Below, one piece after another: positions 23,987-32,667 of a DNA stretch of 36,513 nucleotides. Location: positions 1 through 36,513 of the forward strand of contig DWZA01000033.1 of NCBI GenBank assembly GCA_019118365.1, in the 5' to 3' direction. The translations under genes were made by a program, and so were the position numbers. Below the pieces are notes generated by a model. The model worked only from the letters and a program-made list of their open reading frames with translations. It did not search any database and was not told the origin of the DNA. This stretch comes from Candidatus Lachnoclostridium stercoravium. Lineage in GTDB: Bacteria; Bacillota; Clostridia; Lachnospirales; Lachnospiraceae. The first letter of the stretch is position 1, and each line of letters begins with the position of its first letter.

Positions 23987-26098
23987 ATGTATAAGAGTTT
24001 TTCAATGGAACTGGCCGGCCGGACTCTGACCGTAGATGTTGGAAGAGTAGCGGCACAGGCAAACGGAGCTGCATTTATGCACTATGGCGATACCGTTATT
24101 TTATCTACCGCGACAGCATCCGATAAGCCAAGGGAAGGGATCGATTTCTTCCCGCTGAGCGTAGAATACGAGGAGAAGATGTACGCAGTAGGAAAGATCC
24201 CAGGAGGGTTCAATAAGAGAGAAGGAAAGGCTTCTGAGAACGCCATCCTTACCTCACGCGTGATCGACCGTCCGATGCGTCCTCTGTTCCCGAAGGACTA
24301 CAGAAACGACGTTACCCTGGACAATCTGGTCATGAGCGTGGATCCGGATTGCAGCCCGGAACTTACAGCTATGCTTGGCTCTTCCATCGCTACCTGCATT
24401 TCCGATATCCCATTTGACGGCCCCTGCGCGGCTACTCAGGTAGGTATGATCGACGGAGAATTTATCATCAACCCGACAAGCGCTCAGAAAAAGGTTTCTG
24501 ATATGGCCCTGACCGTAGCTTCCACCAGGGAAAAGGTCATCATGATCGAGGCTGGCGCCAATGAAGTGCCGGAGCAGGTGATGATCGATGCGATCTTTAA
24601 AGCGCACGAAGTGAACCAGGAGATCATCCGCTTTATCGACGGTATCGTAGCAGAATGCGGCAAGGAAAAGCATTCTTACGAGAGCTTTGCAGTGCCGGAA
24701 GAGCTGTTTGCAGCTATTAAGGAGATCGTTACTCCAGAAGAGATGGAGGAAGCGGTATTTACAGATGATAAGCAGACAAGAGAAGCCAACATCGCCGCGA
24801 TCACAGAAAAGCTGGAAGAGGCTTTTGCTGAAAACGAAGAATGGCTGCCTCTGTTAGGAGACGCTATTTACCAGTATGAGAAAAAGACCGTCCGCAAGAT
24901 GATCTTAAAAGACCACAAGCGTCCTGACGGCCGCCAGATCACAGAGATCCGTCCGCTGGCAGCAGAGATCGACATCCTTCCAAGAGTTCATGGATCCGGT
25001 ATGTTCACAAGAGGACAGACCCAGATCTTAAACGCATGTACCCTGGCTCCGCTGTCTGAGGCTCAGAAGCTGGACGGACTGGATGAAAACGAGACTTCCA
25101 AGAGATATATGCATCATTATAACTTCCCGTCCTACTCTGTAGGCGAGACAAAACCGTCCAGAGGTCCGGGACGCCGCGAGATCGGCCATGGCGCTCTGGC
25201 AGAGAGGGCGCTGATCCCGGTACTTCCAAGCGAAGAGGAGTTCCCGTATGCGATCCGTACCGTATCTGAGACAATGGAATCCAACGGTTCCACATCCCAG
25301 GCCAGCATCTGCGCATCCACGCTTTCCCTTATGGCGGCAGGCGTTCCGATCAAGGCTCCGGTAGCAGGTATTTCCTGCGGACTTGTAACCGGCGATACAG
25401 ACGATGATTATATCGTTCTTACGGACATTCAGGGCCTGGAAGATTTCTTCGGAGATATGGACTTTAAGGTAGGCGGAACCCATAAGGGCATTACCTCCAT
25501 CCAGATGGATATCAAGATCCACGGCCTGACAAGACCGATCATCGAAGAGGCTATCGCAAGGACAAGGGAAGCAAGGATCTACATCCTTGACGAGATCATG
25601 AAGCCAGTGATCGCAGAGCCCAGAAAAGAACTGAGCAAGTACGCTCCGAAGATCCGCCAGATCATGATCGATCCGGCTAAGATCGGCGACGTAGTTGGAA
25701 AACAGGGCAAGGTGATCAACAAGATCATCGAGGAGACAGGCGTTAAGATCGATATCACAGACGACGGAGCAGTAAACGTATGCGGCACCGACGCAGCGAT
25801 GATCGACAAAGCTCTGGAGATCATCCACAATATCGTTACAGACGTAGAACCAGGTATGGTCATGAGCGGAAAAGTAGTGCGCATCATGAACTTCGGCGCA
25901 TTTGTAGAACTGGCTCCGAACAAAGACGGTATGGTTCACATTTCCAAGCTGTCTGAAAAGAGAGTTGGAAAGGTAGAAGACGTAGTCAATATCGGCGACG
26001 AAGTAACCGTAAAGGTCATCGAAGTGGACCGCATGGGCAGGATCAACCTGAGCATGAAGCCATCCGACCTGAATCCGGAAGCAAATAAGAAAAACTGA
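23987..26098 (+). CDS. pnp: Polynucleotide phosphorylase
   Basis: The 703-aa full-length PNPase has two RNase PH domains (about 10-145 and 315-460; FFPLSVEYEEKMYAVGKIPGGF and THKGITSIQMDIKI are typical). A KH domain (MIDPAKIGDVVGKQGKVINK) and a C-terminal S1 domain (SGKVVRIMNFGAFVELAPNK) follow. It degrades RNA 3' to 5' with phosphate as a trimeric ring. AAGGAG precedes ATG 23987. Its stop codon lies inside a CTGAACTGTTAC motif of the dispersed repeat family. The codon use is that of a well-expressed gene. Confidence 0.97.
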   Translation: MYKSFSMELAGRTLTVDVGRVAAQANGAAFMHYGDTVILSTATASDKPREGIDFFPLSVEYEEKMYAVGKIPGGFNKREGKASENAILTSRVIDRPMRPLFPKDYRNDVTLDNLVMSVDPDCSPELTAMLGSSIATCISDIPFDGPCAATQVGMIDGEFIINPTSAQKKVSDMALTVASTREKVIMIEAGANEVPEQVMIDAIFKAHEVNQEIIRFIDGIVAECGKEKHSYESFAVPEELFAAIKEIVTPEEMEEAVFTDDKQTREANIAAITEKLEEAFAENEEWLPLLGDAIYQYEKKTVRKMILKDHKRPDGRQITEIRPLAAEIDILPRVHGSGMFTRGQTQILNACTLAPLSEAQKLDGLDENETSKRYMHHYNFPSYSVGETKPSRGPGRREIGHGALAERALIPVLPSEEEFPYAIRTVSETMESNGSTSQASICASTLSLMAAGVPIKAPVAGISCGLVTGDTDDDYIVLTDIQGLEDFFGDMDFKVGGTHKGITSIQMDIKIHGLTRPIIEEAIARTREARIYILDEIMKPVIAEPRKELSKYAPKIRQIMIDPAKIGDVVGKQGKVINKIIEETGVKIDITDDGAVNVCGTDAAMIDKALEIIHNIVTDVEPGMVMSGKVVRIMNFGAFVELAPNKDGMVHISKLSEKRVGKVEDVVNIGDEVTVKVIEVDRMGRINLSMKPSDLNPEANKKN

Positions 26099-26106
26099 AC
26101 TGTTAC
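26095..26106. repeat. Single GTTCAG-family arm at the pnp stop codon (site 10)
   Basis: CTGAACTGTTAC covers the TGA of pnp. No opposite arm was found nearby, so this is a half-site that could be chance or a remnant. Confidence 0.4.
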
Positions 26107-26134
26107 CTAAATAGAAATACGACGATCAGAAAGG

Positions 26135-26175
26135 GATCCTTTCGATGCAAAGACAGCATCGGAAGGATCTTTTTT
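26135..26175 (+). terminator. Intrinsic terminator of pnp
   Basis: GATCCTTTCGATGC (26135-26148) pairs with GCATCGGAAGGATC (26156-26169), one G-T, followed by TTTTTT. Confidence 0.88.
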
Positions 26176-26228
26176 ATTCCATAGGAAAGACTGTATTGAT
26201 TTTAAATGAAAAAGTATCGCCTTTCCTA

Positions 26229-26256
26229 TTGACGGATTTTGAGACAATTGTAATAA
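26229..26256 (+). promoter_or_regulatory. Possible promoter of the M14 peptidase operon
   Basis: TTGACG (26229-26234) and TAATAA (26251-26256) are spaced by 16 bases. The -10 box is only a partial match. The predicted leader is about 65 bases. Confidence 0.45.
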
Positions 26257-26325
26257 AAGCGTAATGGCATTTCTCTGTAAAATGTGGTAATGTATATACC
26301 ATAGACTACAAAGAGGAGACAATTT

Positions 26326-27447
26326 ATGAGATATGACCGATTGGCGCTGGCTCTCGCGGCAGCGATGAGCCTGACCTGTTTCGCCCCGGTATGCGCGCTG
26401 GCGCAGGGGCCCGGCGACGCCCTGATGCAGGCGGAAGAAGCGGCCTCTGAGGCGGCTGCCCAGGATCCGGATGATATTTCTTTAAAAGAATCTGCCAACC
26501 CGGCGGTGAAGCCGGTGATGCTCTATACGTACGATCAGATGGTTCATGATATCGGCATCCTGCAGGGAAGATACGGGAACCGGATGAGAGTGGGAAGCTT
26601 CGGCACGTCCTTAGACGGCCGGACGCTGTATGAGATCACTATCGGAAATCCGAATGCGGGAAAGCATGTGATGATCCAGGCAGGGATCCATGGAAGGGAA
26701 TATATGACGCCCCTTCTGGTGATGAAGCAGCTGGAGACGGCCCTGGAATTTGCCGATACGGCGAATTACAAGGGCGAGCCTTTAAAAGATATGCTGGAAG
26801 AAGTCCAGGTGCATTTCCTTCCCATGGTGAATCCGGACGGGGTATGCATAAGCCAGATGGGCTTTGAGGGACTGCGCTCCTATGATCTTCGTCAGATCAT
26901 GGAAGAAGGATACGAGAAAGACCTGGAGGAGGAGCGGACGGACACGACCCTTGATAAGTACGTCCTTTACTGTAAAGGGAATGGACGAGGCGTGGATTTA
27001 AATATCAATTTCCCGGCCGGCTGGGAGGATATCACCACATCCCCCGGCCATGCGTCTTATACCGGATATAAGGGGGAGCGTCCTGCTTCCGAGCCGGAGA
27101 CGAAAGGGCTGATGGCTCTGGCGAACAGGTATCACTGGGCGGCGACAGTCAGCTACCATTCTCAGGGAGAAGTGATCTACTGGGACTTCCCGGAGAATAA
27201 AGTAAGGGAAGCTTCAAAAGAACTGGCGGAAGAGCTGGCCAGTATAAGCGGATATACGCTTTTGGAATCCAACGGCAAAGGCGGCTTTAAGGATTGGATG
27301 CAGGTAAAGGACGACCCGGCTCCCAGCGTTACAGTAGAGACGGGAGCGGCGGAGTGCCCGATGCCATTTTCCCAGTGGGAAAATGTCTGGACAAAGAACA
27401 GGAGCGGCTGGGCGGCGGCCCTGTATTACGCCTTTCACAAAGGATAA
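26326..27447 (+). CDS. Secreted M14-family zinc carboxypeptidase-like protein
   Basis: The 373-aa protein has a signal peptide (LALALAAAMSLTCFAPVCALA). The M14 fold carries zinc ligands His122 and Glu125 (AGIHGREYMTP) and His278 (VSYHSQG), with catalytic Glu339 (SVTVETGA). The usual substrate-carboxylate motif DLNRNF reads DLNINFP (residues 224-230), so the Arg is Ile. Loss of that Arg is also seen in gamma-D-glutamyl-diamino-acid peptidases, which cut peptidoglycan stems, and this is the likelier activity. AGAGGAG precedes ATG 26326. The next gene, an ABC ATPase, starts 13 bases after the stop, so the peptidase leads an operon. Confidence 0.87.
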   Translation: MRYDRLALALAAAMSLTCFAPVCALAQGPGDALMQAEEAASEAAAQDPDDISLKESANPAVKPVMLYTYDQMVHDIGILQGRYGNRMRVGSFGTSLDGRTLYEITIGNPNAGKHVMIQAGIHGREYMTPLLVMKQLETALEFADTANYKGEPLKDMLEEVQVHFLPMVNPDGVCISQMGFEGLRSYDLRQIMEEGYEKDLEEERTDTTLDKYVLYCKGNGRGVDLNINFPAGWEDITTSPGHASYTGYKGERPASEPETKGLMALANRYHWAATVSYHSQGEVIYWDFPENKVREASKELAEELASISGYTLLESNGKGGFKDWMQVKDDPAPSVTVETGAAECPMPFSQWENVWTKNRSGWAAALYYAFHKG

Positions 27448-27460
27448 GGAGGCGAACAGT

Positions 27461-28135
27461 ATGGTAGAAGCAGCTGGGATCCGCAAAAGCTATTCCAGAG
27501 GGAAGAAAGTCCTGAAGGAGATCTCGTTTTATGCCAGGCCGGGAGAATGTGTCGGCATCGTAGGAGAGAACGGCTGCGGGAAGACCACGCTGTTATCCAT
27601 TCTTGCCGGGACATTGAAGGCAGACGGCGGAAGCCTGAAGTATTTTGGCGAAGAAGTCCTTGGAGACAGGAAAGCGATCCGCCGGCAGGTGGCGTATGTG
27701 CCTCAGGAAAATCCTCTGATGGAGGAGCTTTCTGTGAGGGATAACCTGCTTTTGTGGTATCAGGGAAGGCGGGCGGCTATGAAAAGAGATCTGCAGAACG
27801 GCCCGGCCTTTATGCTGGGGCTTTCCGGCCACGAAAGGGAGACCGCGGGAAAGCTTTCCGGCGGCATGAAAAAACGCCTTTCCATCGCCTGTTCCCTGGC
27901 AGGCCACGGCAGGATCCTGATCATGGATGAGCCAGGGGCGGCTCTGGATCTTTTGTGCAAAGAAGAGATACGGAGATATCTGGAAGCATACCGGAAGGGA
28001 GGAGGGATCGTGATCCTCACTTCCCACGACCTGATGGAGCTTCAGATGTGCTCCAGGATATACATTATGAAAGACGGAAGGCTTACTGAGCTGGAGAAAG
28101 ATTTTCCCCTGGAACAGTTAGCCGGACGATTATGA
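27461..28135 (+). CDS. ABC transporter ATPase
   Basis: The 224-aa ATPase has Walker A GENGCGKT (residues 35-42), Q-loop YVPQENPLMEELSVRDNL, signature LSGGMKKR (132-139), Walker B ILIMDEPG and the switch His in LTSHDL. Its type is that of CcmA/DrrA-like exporters working with ABC-2 permeases, and two such permease genes lie at 30067 and 31262. AAGGAGG at 27446-27452 fixes ATG 27461; the frame extends further upstream but overlaps the peptidase gene. The D-loop region reads DEPGAALD, a normal variant. The substrate is unknown. Confidence 0.88.
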   Translation: MVEAAGIRKSYSRGKKVLKEISFYARPGECVGIVGENGCGKTTLLSILAGTLKADGGSLKYFGEEVLGDRKAIRRQVAYVPQENPLMEELSVRDNLLLWYQGRRAAMKRDLQNGPAFMLGLSGHERETAGKLSGGMKKRLSIACSLAGHGRILIMDEPGAALDLLCKEEIRRYLEAYRKGGGIVILTSHDLMELQMCSRIYIMKDGRLTELEKDFPLEQLAGRL

Positions 28136-28154
28136 TAAAGGAGGAAAGTGTATT

Positions 28155-29981
28155 ATGAAAAGATGTCCATTTTGCAACGCAGAGATGAACGATGACGCGG
28201 TCTTCTGTCCAAACTGCGGGAATAGTGTGGAGCAGTATAGTTCTCAGGGGCAATACGATCCTCAGGGTCAGTACGGCTCTCAGGGCCAGTATGGTTCCCA
28301 GGGCCAGTACGGTTCCCAGGGCCAGTATGGTTCTCAGGCTCCTTATCCTTCCCAGGCGCCGCAGCCGAAAAGGGGAGTTGGAAAGCTGATCATCGGAGGC
28401 GTAGTGATCGCGGCTGTAGCGGCAGTGGGAATCTTTGCAGGAGTGAAGCTGCTGGGAAAGGATCCCAAGGACGTGGTGATCGATGCTTTTAAAGATGCAT
28501 TCGCCAGCGACGAGGCGACCCCGGCAGAAGAAGTCTTTGGCTGGAACGCGATCATGGAGAAATCCATGAAGGAAAATATGGAAGGCACATTCAGCCTGGC
28601 TCTGGACGAGTGCAGCGATTCTACGGTGAATATGTTCGCAGGCACGGAGATCGCTTCTTTCAGCCAGAGCGACGTGGCCAATAAAAAAGCATACGGGGAA
28701 TTCGGGCTTAAGCTGGCTGGTATGGATCTGATCAGCATGGAGGTCTACGCGGATCAGGAAAAGATCGCTGCGGCGATCCCGGAATTGAGCGAGAAGGTCT
28801 TTACTTTAGACTATGCCAACGACCTGGAAGGGCAGATCCAGTCTTCGCCGTTTGCGGGACCGGCGCTGGAAGAAGCGGGCATTGATGCGTCTTCTGCCGC
28901 AGTGCTGAAGGATTATATGGATTATATCTGGTCCTTCTACGATACAGAGGGAGAGAGGCCCTTTGATATTCAGGCGCTCTGGACCCGTTATAAAGAGGGA
29001 AGTCAGGCGATCGACAATTTCAAGGCAGCTATGACAGTAGAAAAGACCGACAGCCAGGAATTTACGGTAAATGGAGAGACAGCAAAGTGCAAAGGCTATG
29101 AAGTTGTCATCCCTCAGCAGGCGCTGATCGATTTTGTGGAAACGACGTCAGATTTCTTTATGAAAGACGAAAGCCTGAAAAACGACGTGCTGGAATATCT
29201 TTCCCAGATCGTAGCCATGAGCGGCGGCGTTAGCACCTACGGTATGAGCGCGGAGGAGATGCAGGAAGAGGCGTGGACCCAGATGGAAGAATGGACGGAC
29301 AGCCTGATCTCCGCTATGGAAGAGTCTATGGAGGATATCTCCATGACCGTTTATGTGGATAAGAAAGGCCAGCTGGCTGCCATCGAAGGCGAAACCACGC
29401 TTACCGTTAACGACGTGACCTGTGATATCACTCTGGATGCGAAGTTCCTTGGCGGAAGCTATCCGACCCAGAATGCTGAAGTACACATCGAGCTGGAAGC
29501 TGACGACACGGTAATAATAGATATCGTAAAAGAAGGCGAGTATACTGATGCGGTGCTTTCCAGCGCGGCAGACATGACGATGGAAGAAGGCGGAGAGACG
29601 CTTACAGTCTCCTATGAGGCGGAGTATGACAGACAGACTGGAGACTACACTCTGAGCCTGGCGGCAGGAGTCGGCGTAGACGAGGGACGCATTGACATTG
29701 AAGGCGCAGTATCAGATCTGGTTCCAGGAGAATCCTTTGACATTGCAATGGATCGGATCAGCGTGAAATGGGCAGGCGAAGAAGTGGCGGTCCTTTCTGG
29801 AAACTACTCCCTGCAGCCGATGGAAGGCGAAGTAACTATGCCGGAAGGCGAAGAGATGGACGTTCTGGCGGCTACGGAAGGAGACTGGAACGAGGTTGGC
29901 GTGGAGATGAACGCCAACGTCCAGCAGCTGCTCGAAACGTTCCGCGGGATCATCGTCCAAACGATACCTTATATGTATTAA
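28155..29981 (+). CDS. Zinc-ribbon membrane protein with large extracytoplasmic domain
   Basis: The 608-aa protein begins with a zinc ribbon (Cys4, Cys7, Cys18, Cys21: CPFCNAEM...FCPNCG). A QGQYGS repeat linker (residues 30-62, coded by near-identical 18-base units) and one transmembrane helix (about 77-101) follow. The remaining ~500 residues lie outside the cell. They contain helical and beta-like segments rich in Asp, Glu and Ser, with a DUF-like pattern I cannot name. The zinc ribbon would sit in the cytoplasm. AAAGGAGG lies before ATG 28155, 19 bases after the ATPase gene. Its place between the ATPase and permeases suggests a partner or sensor of the exporter; that is inference. Confidence 0.78.
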   Translation: MKRCPFCNAEMNDDAVFCPNCGNSVEQYSSQGQYDPQGQYGSQGQYGSQGQYGSQGQYGSQAPYPSQAPQPKRGVGKLIIGGVVIAAVAAVGIFAGVKLLGKDPKDVVIDAFKDAFASDEATPAEEVFGWNAIMEKSMKENMEGTFSLALDECSDSTVNMFAGTEIASFSQSDVANKKAYGEFGLKLAGMDLISMEVYADQEKIAAAIPELSEKVFTLDYANDLEGQIQSSPFAGPALEEAGIDASSAAVLKDYMDYIWSFYDTEGERPFDIQALWTRYKEGSQAIDNFKAAMTVEKTDSQEFTVNGETAKCKGYEVVIPQQALIDFVETTSDFFMKDESLKNDVLEYLSQIVAMSGGVSTYGMSAEEMQEEAWTQMEEWTDSLISAMEESMEDISMTVYVDKKGQLAAIEGETTLTVNDVTCDITLDAKFLGGSYPTQNAEVHIELEADDTVIIDIVKEGEYTDAVLSSAADMTMEEGGETLTVSYEAEYDRQTGDYTLSLAAGVGVDEGRIDIEGAVSDLVPGESFDIAMDRISVKWAGEEVAVLSGNYSLQPMEGEVTMPEGEEMDVLAATEGDWNEVGVEMNANVQQLLETFRGIIVQTIPYMY

Positions 29982-29989
29982 GGACAGGG

Positions 29990-30042
29990 CTTCCCTTCAG
30001 CACATTCTGTGCTGGAGGGAAGATACATGGCTGAACTGTTGC
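29990..30042. repeat. Palindromic GTTCAG element, type A, before the permease genes (site 11)
   Basis: CTTCCCTTCAGCAC (29990-30003) pairs with GTGCTGGAGGGAAG (30009-30022) around ATTCT, with one G-T. GGCTGAACTGTTGC follows (30029-30042). The right half matches the reverse of the element at 6902-6945. The left GTTCAG arm is missing here. No T-tract follows. Confidence 0.7.
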
Positions 30043-30066
30043 GATTTTGGATAAAGGGGAAGAATT

Positions 30067-31269
30067 ATGGCAGCGTTCACTTACTGCAGAATGGAATTTA
30101 AGCGGGCGTTGAGGATTTTTCCGACATTTATAGGAGGAGCAGTTGTGCTGGCTTTGTTGCTTGGCACAATTGCTCTTTTAGCAGGAAAAGTTCTTTACGG
30201 AGAGGAGGCTCTGGAACGGATCAAGGCCGGAGTAGTCCTTCCTGCGGATGATAAAGTGGCGAAACAGGCTATGGACATGTTAAGTTCCATGGACAGCGTG
30301 GAAAGCATCTGCGATTTCCTCTATATGGACGAAGAGGAAGGAAGGAAACGCCTGGAAGAGGGAGAATTGTCGGTCCTTCTGATCGTACCGGAAAATTTTA
30401 TCCAGGGAGTTATGGACGGGAGCAATCGGCCGGTGCGGGTGGTCTTGTCTGAGAACGCGGGGATCGAGGCCAGAGCTTTCCGTGAAATGGCGGATGCCGG
30501 GAGCAGGACCCTAAGCGCGGCCCAGGCGGCGATCTACGGGGCGGACGAATGGCTTTCTGTATCAGGAAGAAGCGGGGAGATACCTCAGGCGGAAGCGGAT
30601 CTGAACCGCTTTTACTTAAGATATGCCCTTGACAGGGAGATCTATTTCAGAGAAAGAACAGTTTCGGCAGTGGGGGATCTGACCACAGGAGAACATTTTG
30701 CCATATGCTTCCTTGTGATGTTCCTGATCCTGGGAGGGATCCCGTTATCCGGCTATTTCTGCTGCGGAAAAAGGACGTTTTACCAGAAACTGAAGGCCCT
30801 GGGTATCGGAGAGGGGATCGGCGCTGCCTGCGAGATCCTGGCCGTCGCTTTTCTCTATGGGCTGGCGGTTACGGTCCTGACGGCCGCAGCTTCTCTGGCC
30901 ATACCGCCGGTAAAAGAGACGGTTCTCCGTATCTCCTGGTCAGGTTTTGGAGGGATCCTTCTGGTATTTCTGGCAGCGGCGGCAATGATCTCTGCTGTTT
31001 ATGAACTGTGCGGAAGCAGGATGAGCGGCATGATGGCCATCTTTTTAGGCGGTATGGTGATGCTGTTTCTTTCCGGGGGGATCCTGCCGTCTGCATTTCT
31101 TCCAGAAAGTCTTCGCCAGGTTGGCGGATTGCTTCCGGGAACCTGCATGATACAGGGAATGGAGCGGGCGGTATATGCGCAGTGGGGCGCTGCAGACACA
31201 GGGAGGATGGCGGCTGTCATCTTCGTTTCCTGGGTCCTGGCGGCGTCAGGAAGGAGGCTCCATGAGTGA
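30067..31269 (+). CDS. ABC-2 type permease (first subunit)
   Basis: The 400-aa protein has an N-terminal helix (FIGGAVVLALLLGTIALLAG), an extracytoplasmic domain of about 150 residues and then six C-terminal helices, the typical ABC-2 exporter layout. The C-terminal part includes HFAICFLVMFLILGGIPLSG and the LFLSGGILPSAFLP reentrant segment. AAAGGGGAAG precedes ATG 30067. The next permease gene overlaps it by eight bases, so the two are likely coupled and form a heterodimer with the 27461 ATPase. Confidence 0.82.
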   Translation: MAAFTYCRMEFKRALRIFPTFIGGAVVLALLLGTIALLAGKVLYGEEALERIKAGVVLPADDKVAKQAMDMLSSMDSVESICDFLYMDEEEGRKRLEEGELSVLLIVPENFIQGVMDGSNRPVRVVLSENAGIEARAFREMADAGSRTLSAAQAAIYGADEWLSVSGRSGEIPQAEADLNRFYLRYALDREIYFRERTVSAVGDLTTGEHFAICFLVMFLILGGIPLSGYFCCGKRTFYQKLKALGIGEGIGAACEILAVAFLYGLAVTVLTAAASLAIPPVKETVLRISWSGFGGILLVFLAAAAMISAVYELCGSRMSGMMAIFLGGMVMLFLSGGILPSAFLPESLRQVGGLLPGTCMIQGMERAVYAQWGAADTGRMAAVIFVSWVLAASGRRLHE

Positions 31270-32296
31270 CGGGATCATATGGTTTGTGCTTTCCTGTAAA
31301 AGACAGCTGAAAAAGATATCGTTTTTCGTGATCCTTTTCATGATCCCCATTCTTCTGACGGCGGTTTCCGGGATGGAGCAGGCAGAGTCGGAGGGCATAA
31401 GGATCGCCCTTTATGGAACCAAGGGACTTGGAATGGAAACAGCAGAAAAGCTGGAAAGCTTTTCCGGCGCCTTCTCCTTTTATATGGCAGAGTCAGAGGA
31501 ACAGCTGAAGCAGGATGTGGAGACCGGCAGGGCGGAATGCGGATATGTGTTCCCGGATGATCTGGAAGAGAGGATGAAGGAAAATGATTTCCGCCGTTGT
31601 ATCCAGATCTATTCCTCGCCGTCTTCTGTCCTCGGCCCTTTGACAGAGGAAGTGGTCTTTTCCGCTATGATAGAGGAATACAGCCCCAGGGTCCTTTCCG
31701 ATTATGGGGAGAGTCTGGGTTGGGATACAGAAGAAACCCGCAGGCTTTATGAAAAATATCTGTCCAACGGGAGCACATTTTCTTTTGAATATGAATCGGC
31801 GTCAGGAGGCGCGGCAGAGGAAAATACGTTTTCTATGACCTTTCCCGGAAGAGGGATCGGAGCGGTCCTTCTCTTTATTACCGGGATCTTCGCAGCTTCC
31901 GGACTGGCGGAAGATGAAAAAAAGGGATTATTTCTGAGTATCTCCCAGAGCAAACGGTGGAAGTATTGTTTTCTGGGGATCCTGGCGCCTGTTTTGATGG
32001 AAAGCGCGGCTTTGCTCGTTTCCCTCTGCATGACTGGCGCCGCGCTGGACGGAGCCTGCGGCCTGGGGAAAGAGGCGGCTGCGCTGGCGGTATATGGATC
32101 AGCGATCGCCGCATTCTGCACTGCCTTAAAAGGTATTTTGAAAACACCGGAGGCTCTGATCGGCAGCGTGCCCTTTTTTATGATCGGCAGCCTGGCCCTG
32201 TGCCCAGTGTTTATCGACGCCGGACGGTGGATCCCGGCGTTAGACCAGGCCGGCAAGCTATTTTTGCCCTATTATTACCTGCATTTCTTCGGGTAG
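31262..32296 (+). CDS. ABC-2 type permease (second subunit)
   Basis: The 344-aa protein has the same overall plan as its neighbour: one N-terminal helix (ISFFVILFMIPILLTAVSG), a soluble middle domain and several C-terminal helices (GIGAVLLFITGIFAASGLAE, ILAPVLMESAALLVSLCMTG). I chose ATG 31262, which overlaps the previous stop; the frame is open further upstream but that part reads across the first permease. The last helix ends at FFG, shortly before the stop. It is probably the last gene of the operon, with a terminator at 32399. Confidence 0.8.
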   Translation: MSDGIIWFVLSCKRQLKKISFFVILFMIPILLTAVSGMEQAESEGIRIALYGTKGLGMETAEKLESFSGAFSFYMAESEEQLKQDVETGRAECGYVFPDDLEERMKENDFRRCIQIYSSPSSVLGPLTEEVVFSAMIEEYSPRVLSDYGESLGWDTEETRRLYEKYLSNGSTFSFEYESASGGAAEENTFSMTFPGRGIGAVLLFITGIFAASGLAEDEKKGLFLSISQSKRWKYCFLGILAPVLMESAALLVSLCMTGAALDGACGLGKEAAALAVYGSAIAAFCTALKGILKTPEALIGSVPFFMIGSLALCPVFIDAGRWIPALDQAGKLFLPYYYLHFFG

Positions 32297-32398
32297 AAGG
32301 ACGGCTTCTGGAGTTTTTGGGGAAGGATCGTCCAGTTTGAATCTTTGGTACGGCCGGCAAAGGCCATTTTAGGGTTTTCTGGCCGTAGGAATTGGCGG

Positions 32399-32426
32399 CC
32401 TTTACCCCCTGGGAAAGGATTTTTTG
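32399..32426 (+). terminator. Probable terminator of the ABC-2 operon
   Basis: CCTTTACCC pairs with GGGAAAGG with one mismatch, followed by ATTTTTTG. It lies about 100 bases after the permease stop. Confidence 0.6.
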
Positions 32427-32454
32427 TATTTTGATCCGTACTTTTAGATATACA

Positions 32455-32597
32455 GTACCCCTGAAATCTTATTTTTCGCATACAGAGCCGTACCAACGGG
32501 TAAAAAGTACGGCTGAGAATGGAGATTTCGGGACTAGAGTGGTACTATGGATTAAAAGGTACGGCTGAGAATAGGAATTTCAGGTTTAGAGTGGTAC
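32455..32597. repeat. Cluster of three ~39-bp GTAC-ended repeats
   Basis: Unit 1 (32455-32494) is inverted; units 2 (32507-32545) and 3 (32559-32597) are direct copies. All begin or end with GTACGGCT and share an ATTTC core and an AGTGGTAC end (units 2 and 3). Each unit is bounded by GTAC on both sides. No ORF lies inside. They sit between the ABC-2 operon terminator and the gltX promoter. Confidence 0.7.
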
Positions 32598-32632
32598 CTG
32601 CGGTCCAGCATGAATTTCAGGAAGGAAATATA

Positions 32633-32661
32633 TTGAGTTTTCCCCCCCATAAGCGTATAAT
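32633..32661 (+). promoter_or_regulatory. Promoter of gltX
   Basis: TTGAGT (32633-32638) and TATAAT (32656-32661) with 17-base spacing. The leader to gltX would be about 217 bases. Confidence 0.7.
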
Positions 32662-32667
32662 GTGCAC

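Noticed and set aside
32533..32605. T-box leader for gltX, suggested by AGAGTGGTACCTGCGG
   Set aside because: The sequence is part of a repeated unit, the best gltX promoter lies downstream of it, and no specifier domain or paired terminator/antiterminator was seen.
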